From: Rhodoferax_B ferrireducens_A
GTDB lineage: Bacteria; Pseudomonadota; Gammaproteobacteria; Burkholderiales; Burkholderiaceae_C
Direction: 5' to 3'
Assembly (NCBI RefSeq): GCF_031458075.1
Contig: NZ_JAVDXT010000002.1
Location: forward strand, 620,001 to 684,000
DNA: 64,000 nt
The translations under genes and the position numbers were made by a program. Shown in pieces: positions 55,301-62,721 of this stretch (positions are counted from its first letter, which is position 1; each line of letters begins with the position of its first letter). The notes beneath the pieces are model-generated. The model did no database searches. It had not been told where the DNA came from and worked only from the letters and a program-made list of their open reading frames with translations.

Positions 55301-55982
55301 TGTCGGCATCGGCGGTGCCTACATGTGCGTCTACGGCATGGAAGGCCCGGGCGGCTACCAGTTCGTCGGCCGCACCTTGCAGATGTGGAACCGTTGGCGC
55401 GATGCCGCCAGTGGCGCTCCAGCTTTCGAGCCCGGCAAGCCCTGGCTGCTGCGCTTCTTCGACCAGATCCGCTTCTACCCGGTGGGCGAGGACGAGCTGC
55501 TGCAGATCCGCCGCGACTTCCCCGCCGGCCGCTACCCCCTGCGGGTGGAGGAGGGGACTTTCAGCCTGCACGACTACCGCAGCTTCCTGGCCGACAACGC
55601 CAACGACATCGCCGCCTTCCGCGCGCTGCAAGGCAATGCCTTTGAGGAAGAGCGCGAGCGCTGGCGCGTGGCCGGCCAGGCGGAATACGTGGGCGAGCCC
55701 GAAGCCAGCGACACCGCGGTGTCGCAAGACGACTTGCCCCCTGGCGCGCGCAGCGTGGCCAGTGCTGTGCCCGGCAGCGTGTGGAAGCTGCTGGTGGCCG
55801 AAAGGGATGCGGTGGTGGAGGGCCAGCCGCTGCTGGTCATCGAGTCGATGAAGATGGAATTTACCGTCGCCGCGCCTTGCGCCGGCACGGTGTGGCGCAT
55901 GGCTTGCCGCGAAGGCAGCGCCGTGGCAGCCGGGCAAGACGTGGTGGTCATTGTGGGCATGACGCAAGGAGAACAAGCATGA
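52359..55982 (+). CDS. Guanidine/urea carboxylase (biotin-dependent)
   Basis: A 1207-residue biotin enzyme carboxylating guanidine (or urea) with ATP and bicarbonate. Domain order: biotin carboxylase N-terminus about 1-110 (LIANRGAIACRVIRSLKALG), ATP-grasp about 115-310 (KSTAGGGGIGMRL; FLEVNTRLQVEHGVTE), C-terminal cap, then KipA- and KipI-like carboxyltransferase halves (PSGPMDDLAMRLANRLVG; SNIEFIRRINGLDS), and a biotinyl domain with the biotinylated lysine K1165 in ESMKMEF. The deiminase neighbours and riboswitch indicate guanidine as substrate. A family A repeat seems embedded at 54908-54962. GAGGA ribosome site; ATGA overlap with atzF. Confidence 0.95.
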   Translation: MFDTVLIANRGAIACRVIRSLKALGLRSVAVYSEADADSLHVALADTSVCIGPAPAAQSYLDPQRILDAARATGAGAIHPGYGFLSENPDFAQACEDAGIAFVGPTPAQMRAFGLKHTARALAEAQGVPLLPGSGLLSDLAQAQSEAARIGYPVMLKSTAGGGGIGMRLIRNDAEMGPAFEAVQRLAQANFKDAGLFLEKFVERARHIEVQLFGDGKGRVVALGERDCSAQRRNQKVIEETPAPGLSDATRAALQQTAVRLAEAVNYRSAGTVEYVLDADTGAFYFLEVNTRLQVEHGVTEQVTGVDLVAWMLKLARGDDFALDVPAPQGASIQVRLYAEDPARNFQPCAGGLTEVVFPADARIETWVATGSEVPPNYDPMIAKLIVTGSDRFDAVAKLQAALAATRLAGIETNLRYLRTVAADPVFVEGRMVTRSLADLHYQPQALEVLEAGVQTTVQDHPGRVGYWAVGVPPSGPMDDLAMRLANRLVGNAPDAAALECTLSGPSLRLHADTLVAVCGAAMAVSVDGVALPLWQSHLIKAGSVLKLGAVQGAGARTYLALRGGLDVPLYLGSRSTFTLGQFGGHAGRTLRVGDMLHIGVNAVAEPLAALPAEVVPVYQNHWDIAVLYGPHGAPDFFTDGDVQMFFGTDWQVHYNSSRTGVRLIGPKPEWARRDGGEAGLHPSNIHDNAYAIGAIDFTGDMPVILGPDGPSLGGFVCPAVVLASERWKMGQLRPGDSVRFRCVTADEALALHAAQERRIAELTWTPPAIPQRSEAVGSPILAQRAAQGERPALVLRQAGDRYVLVELGDAVLDIALRLRVHGLMQSLQAQKLPGIVDLTPGIRSLQIHFEPLALSVSALIAAIFVADDALGDTDDLVVPSRTVYLPLSWDDSATRLAIEKYMQSVRPDAPWCPSNIEFIRRINGLDSIAEVQRTVFDARYLVLGLGDVYLGAPVATPLDPRHRLVTTKYNPARTWTPENAVGIGGAYMCVYGMEGPGGYQFVGRTLQMWNRWRDAASGAPAFEPGKPWLLRFFDQIRFYPVGEDELLQIRRDFPAGRYPLRVEEGTFSLHDYRSFLADNANDIAAFRALQGNAFEEERERWRVAGQAEYVGEPEASDTAVSQDDLPPGARSVASAVPGSVWKLLVAERDAVVEGQPLLVIESMKMEFTVAAPCAGTVWRMACREGSAVAAGQDVVVIVGMTQGEQA
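54908..54962 (-). repeat. Probable family A repeat inside the carboxylase coding sequence
   Basis: GAGCCGCTGGCGCTCAG, then TCTGCGCTGATAGCTGC and ATTTTTGTAGCAG follow the order of reverse-oriented family A copies (for example 60294-60360). In frame it encodes LSALIAAIFVADDALG. More diverged than the EamA copy. Confidence 0.4.
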
Positions 55983-57778
55983 GCAAGACAGATATTTCCC
56001 TGAGCCTGGGCGCACTGCAGCAGGCCTACCGCGACGGCAGCCTGACGCCGCTGCAGGTGGTGGAGCAGGTCGTCACCGCGATTGGCGACGACCCGCACAC
56101 CGCCTGGATACACCGCATCGATGCCGCCACGCTGCGCGCCCGTGCCCAAGCCTTGATGGACCGTGGCCCCGACGGTCTGCCGCTGTGGGGCGTGCCGTTC
56201 GCCATCAAGGACAACATTGACCTGGCCGGTGTGCCGACCACCGCCGCTTGCCCCGCCTACGCCTACACGCCCACGGCCAGCGCCTTCGTGGTGCAGCGCC
56301 TACTGGACGCGGGCGCCATCGCCATCGGCAAGACCAACCTGGACCAGTTCGCCACCGGCCTGAACGGCACGCGTTCGCCGTATGGCGCCTGCCGTAACTC
56401 TTTCAATCCGGACTATGTGTCGGGCGGTTCCAGCGCCGGCTCGGCCGTGTCGGTGGCGCTCGGCCATGTGAGCTTTTCGCTGGGCACGGACACCGCCGGT
56501 TCGGGCCGGGTGCCGGCGGGTTTCAATAATCTGGTGGGCCTGAAACCCAGCCTGGGCCTGCTGTCCACCAGCGGCGTGGTGCCCGCCTGCCGCTCGTTGG
56601 ATGCTGTGTCCATCTTTGCGCTGACGGCAGATGATGCGCAGCAGGTGTTCGCCGTCGCCCATGGCTACGATGCGCAGGACGCCTATGCGCGCCCGGCCCA
56701 GCCGCACGGCCACGACTTCGGCCGTGCCGCCCGGCCGCGCCTGGGCGTGCCGCGTGCGGACCAGCTGCAGTTCCTCGGCGATAACGGCTATGCGCAGTGC
56801 TTTGAAGAAGCTCGTGCGCAGGCGCAGGCACTGGGCGCCGAGCTGGTCGAGATCGACTTCGAGCCCTTCTTTGAGACTGCCCGTTTGCTCTACGAAGGCC
56901 CGTGGGTCGCAGAGCGCTACCAGGCGATCCGCGCTTTCATCGATGCGCAGCCGGATGCCGTTTTTCCGGTGACGCGCGAGATCACGCTGGGCGGCGCCAA
57001 GCCGCTGGCGGCTGACGCGTTCGCCGCCCAGTACCGGCTGCGCGCGCTGGCGAAGCGTTGTGCCGCCGTGTGGGCCAGCATTGACTGTATGTTGTTGCCG
57101 ACCTCGCCCACCATCCACCGCATAGCCACCATGCTGGCTGAGCCGATTGCCCGCAACAGCGACTTCGGCATCTACACCAACTTCGTGAATTTGCTGGACT
57201 ACGCGGCCATCGCCGTGCCCTCTGGTTTCCGCGCCGATGGCCTGCCGTTTGGCGTCACCTTGGTGGCGCCGGCGCACCAGGACCAGCCGCTGCTGCACCT
57301 GGCGCAGCGCTGGCAGCAGAGCCTGCAGGGCAGGGCGGCTACGCTCGGCGCTACGGGCCATGCCTCCGTGCCATTCGAGGCAGTGAACGCCGTCCCTTCA
57401 GGTCAAATCCAGGTGGCAGTCTGCGGCGCCCATCTGCAAGGCCAGCCGCTGAATCCGCAGCTCACTAGCCGCGGCGGGCGCCTGGTGCAGCGCACCACGA
57501 CGGCACCGGAATACCGCCTCTATGCCTTGTCCGATGGCAAGCGCCCCGGCCTGGTCCGGGTGGCCGAGGGCGGGGCTGCCATCGAGGTGGAAGTCTGGGA
57601 GCTGCCCGGCGCCCATTTCGGCAGCTTCGTCGATGGCATTCCCGCGCCGCTGGGCATAGGCCGGACGCTGCTGGCCGATGGCTCGTCGGTGGCGGGCTTC
57701 ATCTGCGAGCCCTCGGGGCTGGACGGCGCGCGTGACATCACAGCCTTCGGTGGCTGGCGGGCCTACAAGACACAGTGA
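55979..57778 (+). CDS. atzF: Allophanate hydrolase
   Basis: A 599-residue amidase-signature enzyme hydrolysing allophanate to ammonia and CO2, the last step of guanidine breakdown. The catalytic triad is visible: K77 (FAIKDNIDLAG), cis-serine in GGSSAGSAV (about 149-157) and nucleophile S175 in DTAGSGRVPA. Residues about 455-599 form the allophanate hydrolase C-terminal domain (QVAVCGAHLQGQPLN; FICEPSGLDGARDITAFGG). It overlaps the carboxylase stop by four bases. Confidence 0.95.
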   Translation: MSKTDISLSLGALQQAYRDGSLTPLQVVEQVVTAIGDDPHTAWIHRIDAATLRARAQALMDRGPDGLPLWGVPFAIKDNIDLAGVPTTAACPAYAYTPTASAFVVQRLLDAGAIAIGKTNLDQFATGLNGTRSPYGACRNSFNPDYVSGGSSAGSAVSVALGHVSFSLGTDTAGSGRVPAGFNNLVGLKPSLGLLSTSGVVPACRSLDAVSIFALTADDAQQVFAVAHGYDAQDAYARPAQPHGHDFGRAARPRLGVPRADQLQFLGDNGYAQCFEEARAQAQALGAELVEIDFEPFFETARLLYEGPWVAERYQAIRAFIDAQPDAVFPVTREITLGGAKPLAADAFAAQYRLRALAKRCAAVWASIDCMLLPTSPTIHRIATMLAEPIARNSDFGIYTNFVNLLDYAAIAVPSGFRADGLPFGVTLVAPAHQDQPLLHLAQRWQQSLQGRAATLGATGHASVPFEAVNAVPSGQIQVAVCGAHLQGQPLNPQLTSRGGRLVQRTTTAPEYRLYALSDGKRPGLVRVAEGGAAIEVEVWELPGAHFGSFVDGIPAPLGIGRTLLADGSSVAGFICEPSGLDGARDITAFGGWRAYKTQ

Positions 57779-57782
57779 CCGG

Positions 57783-57846
57783 ATTTAAATGAAACAGGCC
57801 GCTAGCGCAGATTCCACCTGCGCCAGCTGCTATTAAATTTGTATCA
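57783..57846 (-). repeat. Family A repeat, reverse orientation
   Basis: GGCCGCTAGCGCAGATTCCA then CCTGCGCCAGCTGCTATTAA on the plus strand. It lies between atzF and the DUF445 gene. Confidence 0.7.
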
Positions 57847-57881
57847 AGCTGGGCCGGCGCGGGAGCGGCTATGCTGCTGGC

Positions 57882-59165
57882 ATGGCTTCTCTATCCGACC
57901 CCCGCCGCCAGTCGCTGCGCCGCATGCAGTGGTTTGCCGTCGCGCTGCTGCTGGCCTCGCTGTGCGGCCTGCTGCTCAGCCACTGGATGGGCGGGAAGGG
58001 CGGCTGGGGCTGGCTGCGGGCGTTTTGCGAGGCCTCGGCCGTCGGCGCGCTGGCCGACTGGTTTGCGGTGGTGGCGCTGTTTCGCCATCCGCTGGGGATT
58101 CCGCTGCCGCACACGGCCATCATTCCGCAGAGCAAGGAGCGCATCGCCGACAGCCTGGCCGACTTTGTACGCGACCATTTTCTCGATCCACAAACCCTGT
58201 TGGCCAAGTTGGCGGTGCTGGACCCGGCGCAGCGCCTGGGCGAATGGCTGCGCGACCCGGCGCGTGTGGGCTTCTGGGTGGCCGAGGCGCGCGGCTGGGC
58301 GCTGGGCACCTTGAACATGTTTGACGACGCGCGCATGCAGCGCGCCACGCTGGAGCTGGTGGTGGCGCAGGCGCGGCGCTGGGATGCTGCGGCGACTGCC
58401 GGCGAGGTGCTGGGCCTGCTGACGCAGGGCGGGCGGCACAACGCGTTGCTGGATGCCGGGCTGGTCAAGGTCGGCGAATACCTGGCGCAGGACGAGGTGA
58501 AGGCTACCGTGGCGCAGCTGCTGCTCAAGCATGTGCGCAAGGAGTGGCCCAAGGTGGTGGGTATGGTGGATGCGGTGGCCTCTACCTCCAAGCTGGCGGA
58601 CAGCATGGCCGAGAAGCTCAGCGCCTCGGCGCTGGAGGAGTTGCGCGAGGTATTGGCCCAGCCCGAACACCCGGTGCGCCTGCGCTACGAGGCCTGGCTC
58701 AGCGAGTACATCACGCGCCTGCGCGACGATCCGGCCCTGCGCCAGGCCTGCGACGACCTGAAGGAGAAGGCGCTGACCGACCCGGCGCTGCGCAGCTTCG
58801 TCGCCTCGCTGTGGACCGACATCAAGCAGCTGCTGCAGGCCGACCTGGCCGATCCGCAGTCCGCCATCGCCCGCAACCTGGAGGGCGCGCTGCGCACCGT
58901 GGGCGAGCGCCTGGCCAGCGACGCCAGCCTGCGCGAGGCCATCAACGAGCATGTGATGGCGGCGGCCGGCCAGCTGGCGCTGAGCTTGCGCAGCGGCGTG
59001 ACAGCGCATATTTCGCAAACCATCAAGGGCTGGGACGACCGCCAGCTGGTGCAGGAACTGGAACTCAGCGTGGGCCGGGACCTGCAGTTCATCCGCATCA
59101 ACGGCACCCTGGTGGGCGGCTTGGCCGGCCTGGCGATCCATGCGGCCGTGCTCTGGGTCGCCTAG
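57882..59165 (+). CDS. DUF445 family membrane protein
   Basis: A 427-residue protein with an N-terminal hydrophobic helix (about 17-36) followed by the family block FCEASAVGALADWFAVVALF and RHPLGIPLPHTAIIP, a long helical middle, and a second hydrophobic end (LVGGLAGLAIHAAVLWVA). DUF445 proteins (YjiN/YheB type) are membrane-anchored at both ends with unknown function, possibly in envelope integrity. Single gene after the guanidine operon; the ribosome site is weak. Confidence 0.88.
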   Translation: MASLSDPRRQSLRRMQWFAVALLLASLCGLLLSHWMGGKGGWGWLRAFCEASAVGALADWFAVVALFRHPLGIPLPHTAIIPQSKERIADSLADFVRDHFLDPQTLLAKLAVLDPAQRLGEWLRDPARVGFWVAEARGWALGTLNMFDDARMQRATLELVVAQARRWDAAATAGEVLGLLTQGGRHNALLDAGLVKVGEYLAQDEVKATVAQLLLKHVRKEWPKVVGMVDAVASTSKLADSMAEKLSASALEELREVLAQPEHPVRLRYEAWLSEYITRLRDDPALRQACDDLKEKALTDPALRSFVASLWTDIKQLLQADLADPQSAIARNLEGALRTVGERLASDASLREAINEHVMAAAGQLALSLRSGVTAHISQTIKGWDDRQLVQELELSVGRDLQFIRINGTLVGGLAGLAIHAAVLWVA

Positions 59166-59228
59166 TAAAAAACTGTTTCAGCGCTGATCCATGGTGCGTA
59201 ACGCGCTTTTAAATTGATAGCATATGGC

Positions 59229-60287
59229 ATGGATGCAAGAAAGAAGAGACAGGGGCGGGCGGCTGCTTGGTACGCCGTGGGCGCCTGCTGGCTGGCGCTG
59301 CTGGGTTGGCTGCCGACGCCGGCCCGGGCCTGGGGGCACCGGGGCCATGCGGTGGTGGGTGCGATTGCCGACCAGCTGTTGACGCCGCAGGCCCGGGCCG
59401 GGCTGCAGCGCGATCTGGGGCTGAGCCTGGCGCAGGCCGGGCCCTGGGCCGATTGCGCCAAGGGTGTGAACCTGGGCGCGCACGGCTTTGAATACGCGGT
59501 GGATGAGCGCTGGGCCTCGCCGGCCTGTGCGCGCTTTGAGACGCCGGCCGGCATCCGCGCCATGCAGGACTTCGTGGCCCGCAACTGGGACAGCTGCGGC
59601 CAGCGACGCGACTGCCACAAGGTCTACCACTACACCGACGTGGCCTACCAGCGCGACCGCTACAAGATGGGCTTTGTGGGCACCAACGACCACGACCTGG
59701 TGCATGCGGTCAACGCCGCCATTGCCCTGCTGCAGGGCCGGCCGGTGCCGCCACCGTTCAGTCTCAAAACCCGGGCCGAAGCCTTGCTGCTGCTGGCCCA
59801 TGGGGTGGGCGACCTGCACCAGCCGCTGCATGTGGGCGCGCTGTACCTGGACGCCGACGCCCAGCCCATCGACCCGGACGCGCCCGGCGGCTCCGCGGCG
59901 TTCGAGACCCGGGGCGGCAACAGTGTCGAGCTGGCGCGCGGCGGCAACTTGCATGCGCTGTGGGACGATATTCCCGATGGCCTGCGGGCCGATGCGGTTC
60001 CGGCCCGCATGCTGCAGCAGGCGCGGGCGCTGCGTCTGAGCCGCACCCCGCCGGCGCGCTGGGCGCAGACCTGGGCCAGCGATACCTTGCGCGTGTCGCA
60101 CCAGGCGTTTGACGGCCTGGCGCTGAGCCCGGCGGCAGCGCCCAAGGGCGGCCGGATCTGGACCGCGGTGTTCGACGACGAAGACGCCTACCGCGCCCGG
60201 CGCGAGCAGCTGCAAACCCTGCAGCTCAGCAAGGCCGGTGCCCGGCTGGCCCAGCTGGTGAACGCGCTGTATGCGCCGCCGCCATGA
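59229..60287 (+). CDS. Exported S1/P1-type nuclease
   Basis: A 352-residue zinc nuclease degrading single-stranded RNA and DNA outside the cytoplasm. The Sec signal peptide ends at A34, leaving mature W35-G36-H37; the N-terminal Trp is a zinc ligand in this family. Further ligands lie in DVAYQRDRY region and HGVGDLHQPLHVG, and GGNSVELARGGNLHALWDD is a family block. Start at 59229 chosen as the first ATG giving a complete signal peptide. Probably scavenges nucleic acid phosphate or nucleosides. Confidence 0.92.
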   Translation: MDARKKRQGRAAAWYAVGACWLALLGWLPTPARAWGHRGHAVVGAIADQLLTPQARAGLQRDLGLSLAQAGPWADCAKGVNLGAHGFEYAVDERWASPACARFETPAGIRAMQDFVARNWDSCGQRRDCHKVYHYTDVAYQRDRYKMGFVGTNDHDLVHAVNAAIALLQGRPVPPPFSLKTRAEALLLLAHGVGDLHQPLHVGALYLDADAQPIDPDAPGGSAAFETRGGNSVELARGGNLHALWDDIPDGLRADAVPARMLQQARALRLSRTPPARWAQTWASDTLRVSHQAFDGLALSPAAAPKGGRIWTAVFDDEDAYRARREQLQTLQLSKAGARLAQLVNALYAPPP

Positions 60288-60293
60288 GCTAGT

Positions 60294-60360
60294 GTTTATA
60301 GATAAAAAGTGCCTCTGGCGCATATTCCATTTGCGCAAGCAGCTATAAAAATAATAGTGT
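60294..60360 (-). repeat. Family A repeat, reverse orientation
   Basis: GCCTCTGGCGCATATTCCAT then TTGCGCAAGCAGCTATAAAA and AATAGTG. It lies between the nuclease and puuD genes. Confidence 0.7.
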
Positions 60361-60442
60361 ACCGGGCGGGCACAGTGGCTCGTTTAGGTTACAGTGAAGC
60401 TTCATCGGATCGGTAACCCATTCTTCTGAACAATGGCTGGGC

Positions 60443-61297
60443 ATGACATCCACTCCAGACGCAAGCACTTCTGATGCATCTTTCTCGCGGCGCCCGCTGG
60501 TGTGGCTGCCGATGGACCACCGGCAAAACCGCAGCGGTGATGCCGACAGCTCCCTGCCGTATCTCTACCTGGGCGACAAATACGCCCGCGCCGCGCGCGA
60601 TGGTGCGGGTGCCCAGCCCGTGGTGTTTCCGCTGGCCGATGTGGGCCAGATCCCGGCCTTGTTGGCCCTAGTCGACGGGGTGATGCTGACCGGCTCGCCG
60701 TCGAACGTGCATCCCTCGCATTTCGATGAAGCCGTGGCCGACCCCAGCCTGCCGCTGGACCCGGCACGCGACACGCTGACCTTTGCGCTGGTGCGCGAAT
60801 GCATTGCCCAGGGCGTGCCGCTGCTCGGCGTGTGCCGCGGCTTCCAGGAGATGAATGTGGCGCTGGGCGGCAGCCTGCACCAGGCGGTGCAGCAACTGCC
60901 GGGCATGCTGGACCACCGCGAGGACGAGACCGCGCCCCTGGCCGAGCAATACGACCTGAGCCACCGCCTGGATATCGCCGCCGATTCGGCCATGGCCGCG
61001 TGGGCGGGTGGCACGCAGACGCAGGTGAATTCGCTGCACGGCCAGGGGATTGCGCGGCTGGCACCGGGCTTGCGTGCAATCGCCCATGCGCCGGACGGAC
61101 TGGTCGAGGCCTTCGAGGTCCGCGGTGCAGCGGCTTTTGCCTACGCGGTGCAGTGGCACCCCGAGTGGCGCTTTTGGGAGAACTCTTTTTATACAGCGGT
61201 ATTTGCGGCCTTTGGTGCCGCCTGCAGATCACGTAGCAGTGAAAAAACGGCTTACGCAGCGCTCGATCCCTTGGGGCGGGCGCTCCGTAAGTCATAG
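60443..61297 (+). CDS. puuD: Gamma-glutamyl-gamma-aminobutyrate hydrolase
   Basis: A 284-residue class I glutamine-amidotransferase-like hydrolase that releases GABA from gamma-glutamyl-GABA in the Puu putrescine pathway. The nucleophile is C131 in GVCRGFQEMNV, with H239 and E241 in QWHPEW. The last 15 or so residues (from about 269) are encoded by a family B hairpin repeat at 61251-61291, which also leads into the stop codon, so the C-terminus looks re-made by insertion. It precedes puuA on the same strand. Confidence 0.92.
   Translation: MTSTPDASTSDASFSRRPLVWLPMDHRQNRSGDADSSLPYLYLGDKYARAARDGAGAQPVVFPLADVGQIPALLALVDGVMLTGSPSNVHPSHFDEAVADPSLPLDPARDTLTFALVRECIAQGVPLLGVCRGFQEMNVALGGSLHQAVQQLPGMLDHREDETAPLAEQYDLSHRLDIAADSAMAAWAGGTQTQVNSLHGQGIARLAPGLRAIAHAPDGLVEAFEVRGAAAFAYAVQWHPEWRFWENSFYTAVFAAFGAACRSRSSEKTAYAALDPLGRALRKS
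61251..61291. repeat. Family B hairpin repeat at the end of puuD
   Basis: Arms CTTACGCAGCGC (61251-61262) and GCGCTCCGTAAG (61280-61291) pair with one mismatch. The same outer sequence occurs at 31514-31572, with a different interior. Confidence 0.65.
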
Positions 61298-61325
61298 CAA
61301 CCCAACCTCACCGGAGCAATTGCCT

Positions 61326-62699
61326 ATGGCTGATGTCAAAAAAGAACACATGACCTTCAACGACCTGGAGAACTGGCTCAACGAGCGCCGCGTCACCGAG
61401 GTCGAATGCCTGGTACCCGACCTGACCGGCGTGGCGCGCGGCAAGATCCTGCCGCGCGAGAAGTTCACCGAAGACCGCGGCATGCGCATCCCCGAGGCCG
61501 TGGTGGCCATGGGCGTGACTGGCGAGCTGCCGTCGCAAGGCCCGTACTACGACGTGGTCAACCCCACCGACCGCGACATGCAGCTGCGCCCCGATGCGTC
61601 CACCGTGCGCATCGTGCCCTGGGCCAGCGACCCCACGGCCCAGGTGATCCATGACTGCTATGACCGCGAAGGCAAGCTGGTGCCGTTTGCGCCGCGCAGC
61701 GTGCTGCGCCGGGTCTGCGAGCTGTATGCGGCGCTGGGCCTGGAGCCCGTGGTGGCGCCCGAGCTGGAGTTCTACCTGGTGGCGCGCAATACCGACCCGA
61801 ACACCGTGCTGCGCCCGCCGATTGGCCGCAGCGGCCGGGCCGAGACCTCGCGCCAGTCCTACAGCATCGACGCGGTGAACGAATTCGATCCGCTGTTCGA
61901 AGAGCTGTACGACTTCTGCGACAAGATGGGCCTGAACGTGGACACGCTGATCCACGAAGCCGGTGCCGGGCAGATGGAGATCAACTTCTTCCATGCGCAT
62001 CCGCTGGGCCTGGCCGACGAGGTGTTTTTCTTCAAGCGCACGGTGCGCGAAGTGGCTCTGCGCCACGACATGTACGCCACCTTCATGGCCAAGCCGATCG
62101 CCGGCGAGCCGGGCAGCGCCATGCATGTGCACCAAAGCCTGATCAACAAGGCCACGGGCAAGAACATCTTCAGCAATGACGACGGCACGCCGTCCGAGGC
62201 CTTCTTCCACTATATCGGCGGCCTGCAGCGCTATCTGCCGGCGGCCATGGCCCTGGTGGCGCCCTACGTCAACAGCTACCGCCGCCTGTCGCGCAATACC
62301 GCGGCGCCCATCAATACCGAATGGGGTTTTGACAACCGCACCGTGGGCATACGTTCGCCGATCTCCAGCCCCGAGGCGCGGCGCATCGAGAACCGGGTGA
62401 TCGGCGTGGACGCCAATCCCTACGTGGCCATGGCCATGACCCTGGCCTGCGGCTACCTGGGCATGCAGAAGAAGATCAAGCCCAAGGCCGAAATGAAGGG
62501 CGACGCCTACCTGGCGCCGTACTCGCTGCCGCGCAGCCTGGGCGAGGCGCTGGACCTGCTGCGCAACGAGCCCGATCTGCACGAGATACTGGGCAAGGAG
62601 TTCATCACCGTCTACACCGAGATCAAGGAGCTGGAGTTTGAAGAATTCATGAAGGTGATTTCGCCGTGGGAGCGTGAGCACCTGCTGTTGCACGTCTGA
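61326..62699 (+). CDS. puuA: Gamma-glutamylputrescine synthetase (glutamine synthetase family)
   Basis: A 457-residue glutamine-synthetase-fold enzyme joining glutamate to putrescine with ATP. N-terminal beta-grasp VECLVPDLTGVARGKILP; metal and ATP sites in PELEFYLVAR, EAGAGQMEINFFHAHPLGLA and MHVHQSLIN; NRVIGVDANPYVAMAMTLAC near the C-terminus. The context (puuD before, diamine aminotransferase after) favours PuuA over an ordinary glutamine synthetase. The start at 61326 is supported by GGAG upstream. Confidence 0.9.
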   Translation: MADVKKEHMTFNDLENWLNERRVTEVECLVPDLTGVARGKILPREKFTEDRGMRIPEAVVAMGVTGELPSQGPYYDVVNPTDRDMQLRPDASTVRIVPWASDPTAQVIHDCYDREGKLVPFAPRSVLRRVCELYAALGLEPVVAPELEFYLVARNTDPNTVLRPPIGRSGRAETSRQSYSIDAVNEFDPLFEELYDFCDKMGLNVDTLIHEAGAGQMEINFFHAHPLGLADEVFFFKRTVREVALRHDMYATFMAKPIAGEPGSAMHVHQSLINKATGKNIFSNDDGTPSEAFFHYIGGLQRYLPAAMALVAPYVNSYRRLSRNTAAPINTEWGFDNRTVGIRSPISSPEARRIENRVIGVDANPYVAMAMTLACGYLGMQKKIKPKAEMKGDAYLAPYSLPRSLGEALDLLRNEPDLHEILGKEFITVYTEIKELEFEEFMKVISPWEREHLLLHV

Positions 62700-62721
62700 T
62701 CTTCATCCACCGAAAACGCCT

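Noticed and set aside
52434..56015. A 1193-codon open frame on the minus strand across the carboxylase gene
   Set aside because: Same antisense artefact; the sense strand is a canonical biotin enzyme with all motifs.
61050..61325. Longer start for puuA
   Set aside because: It would read through the end of puuD in another frame; the 61326 start matches the family.
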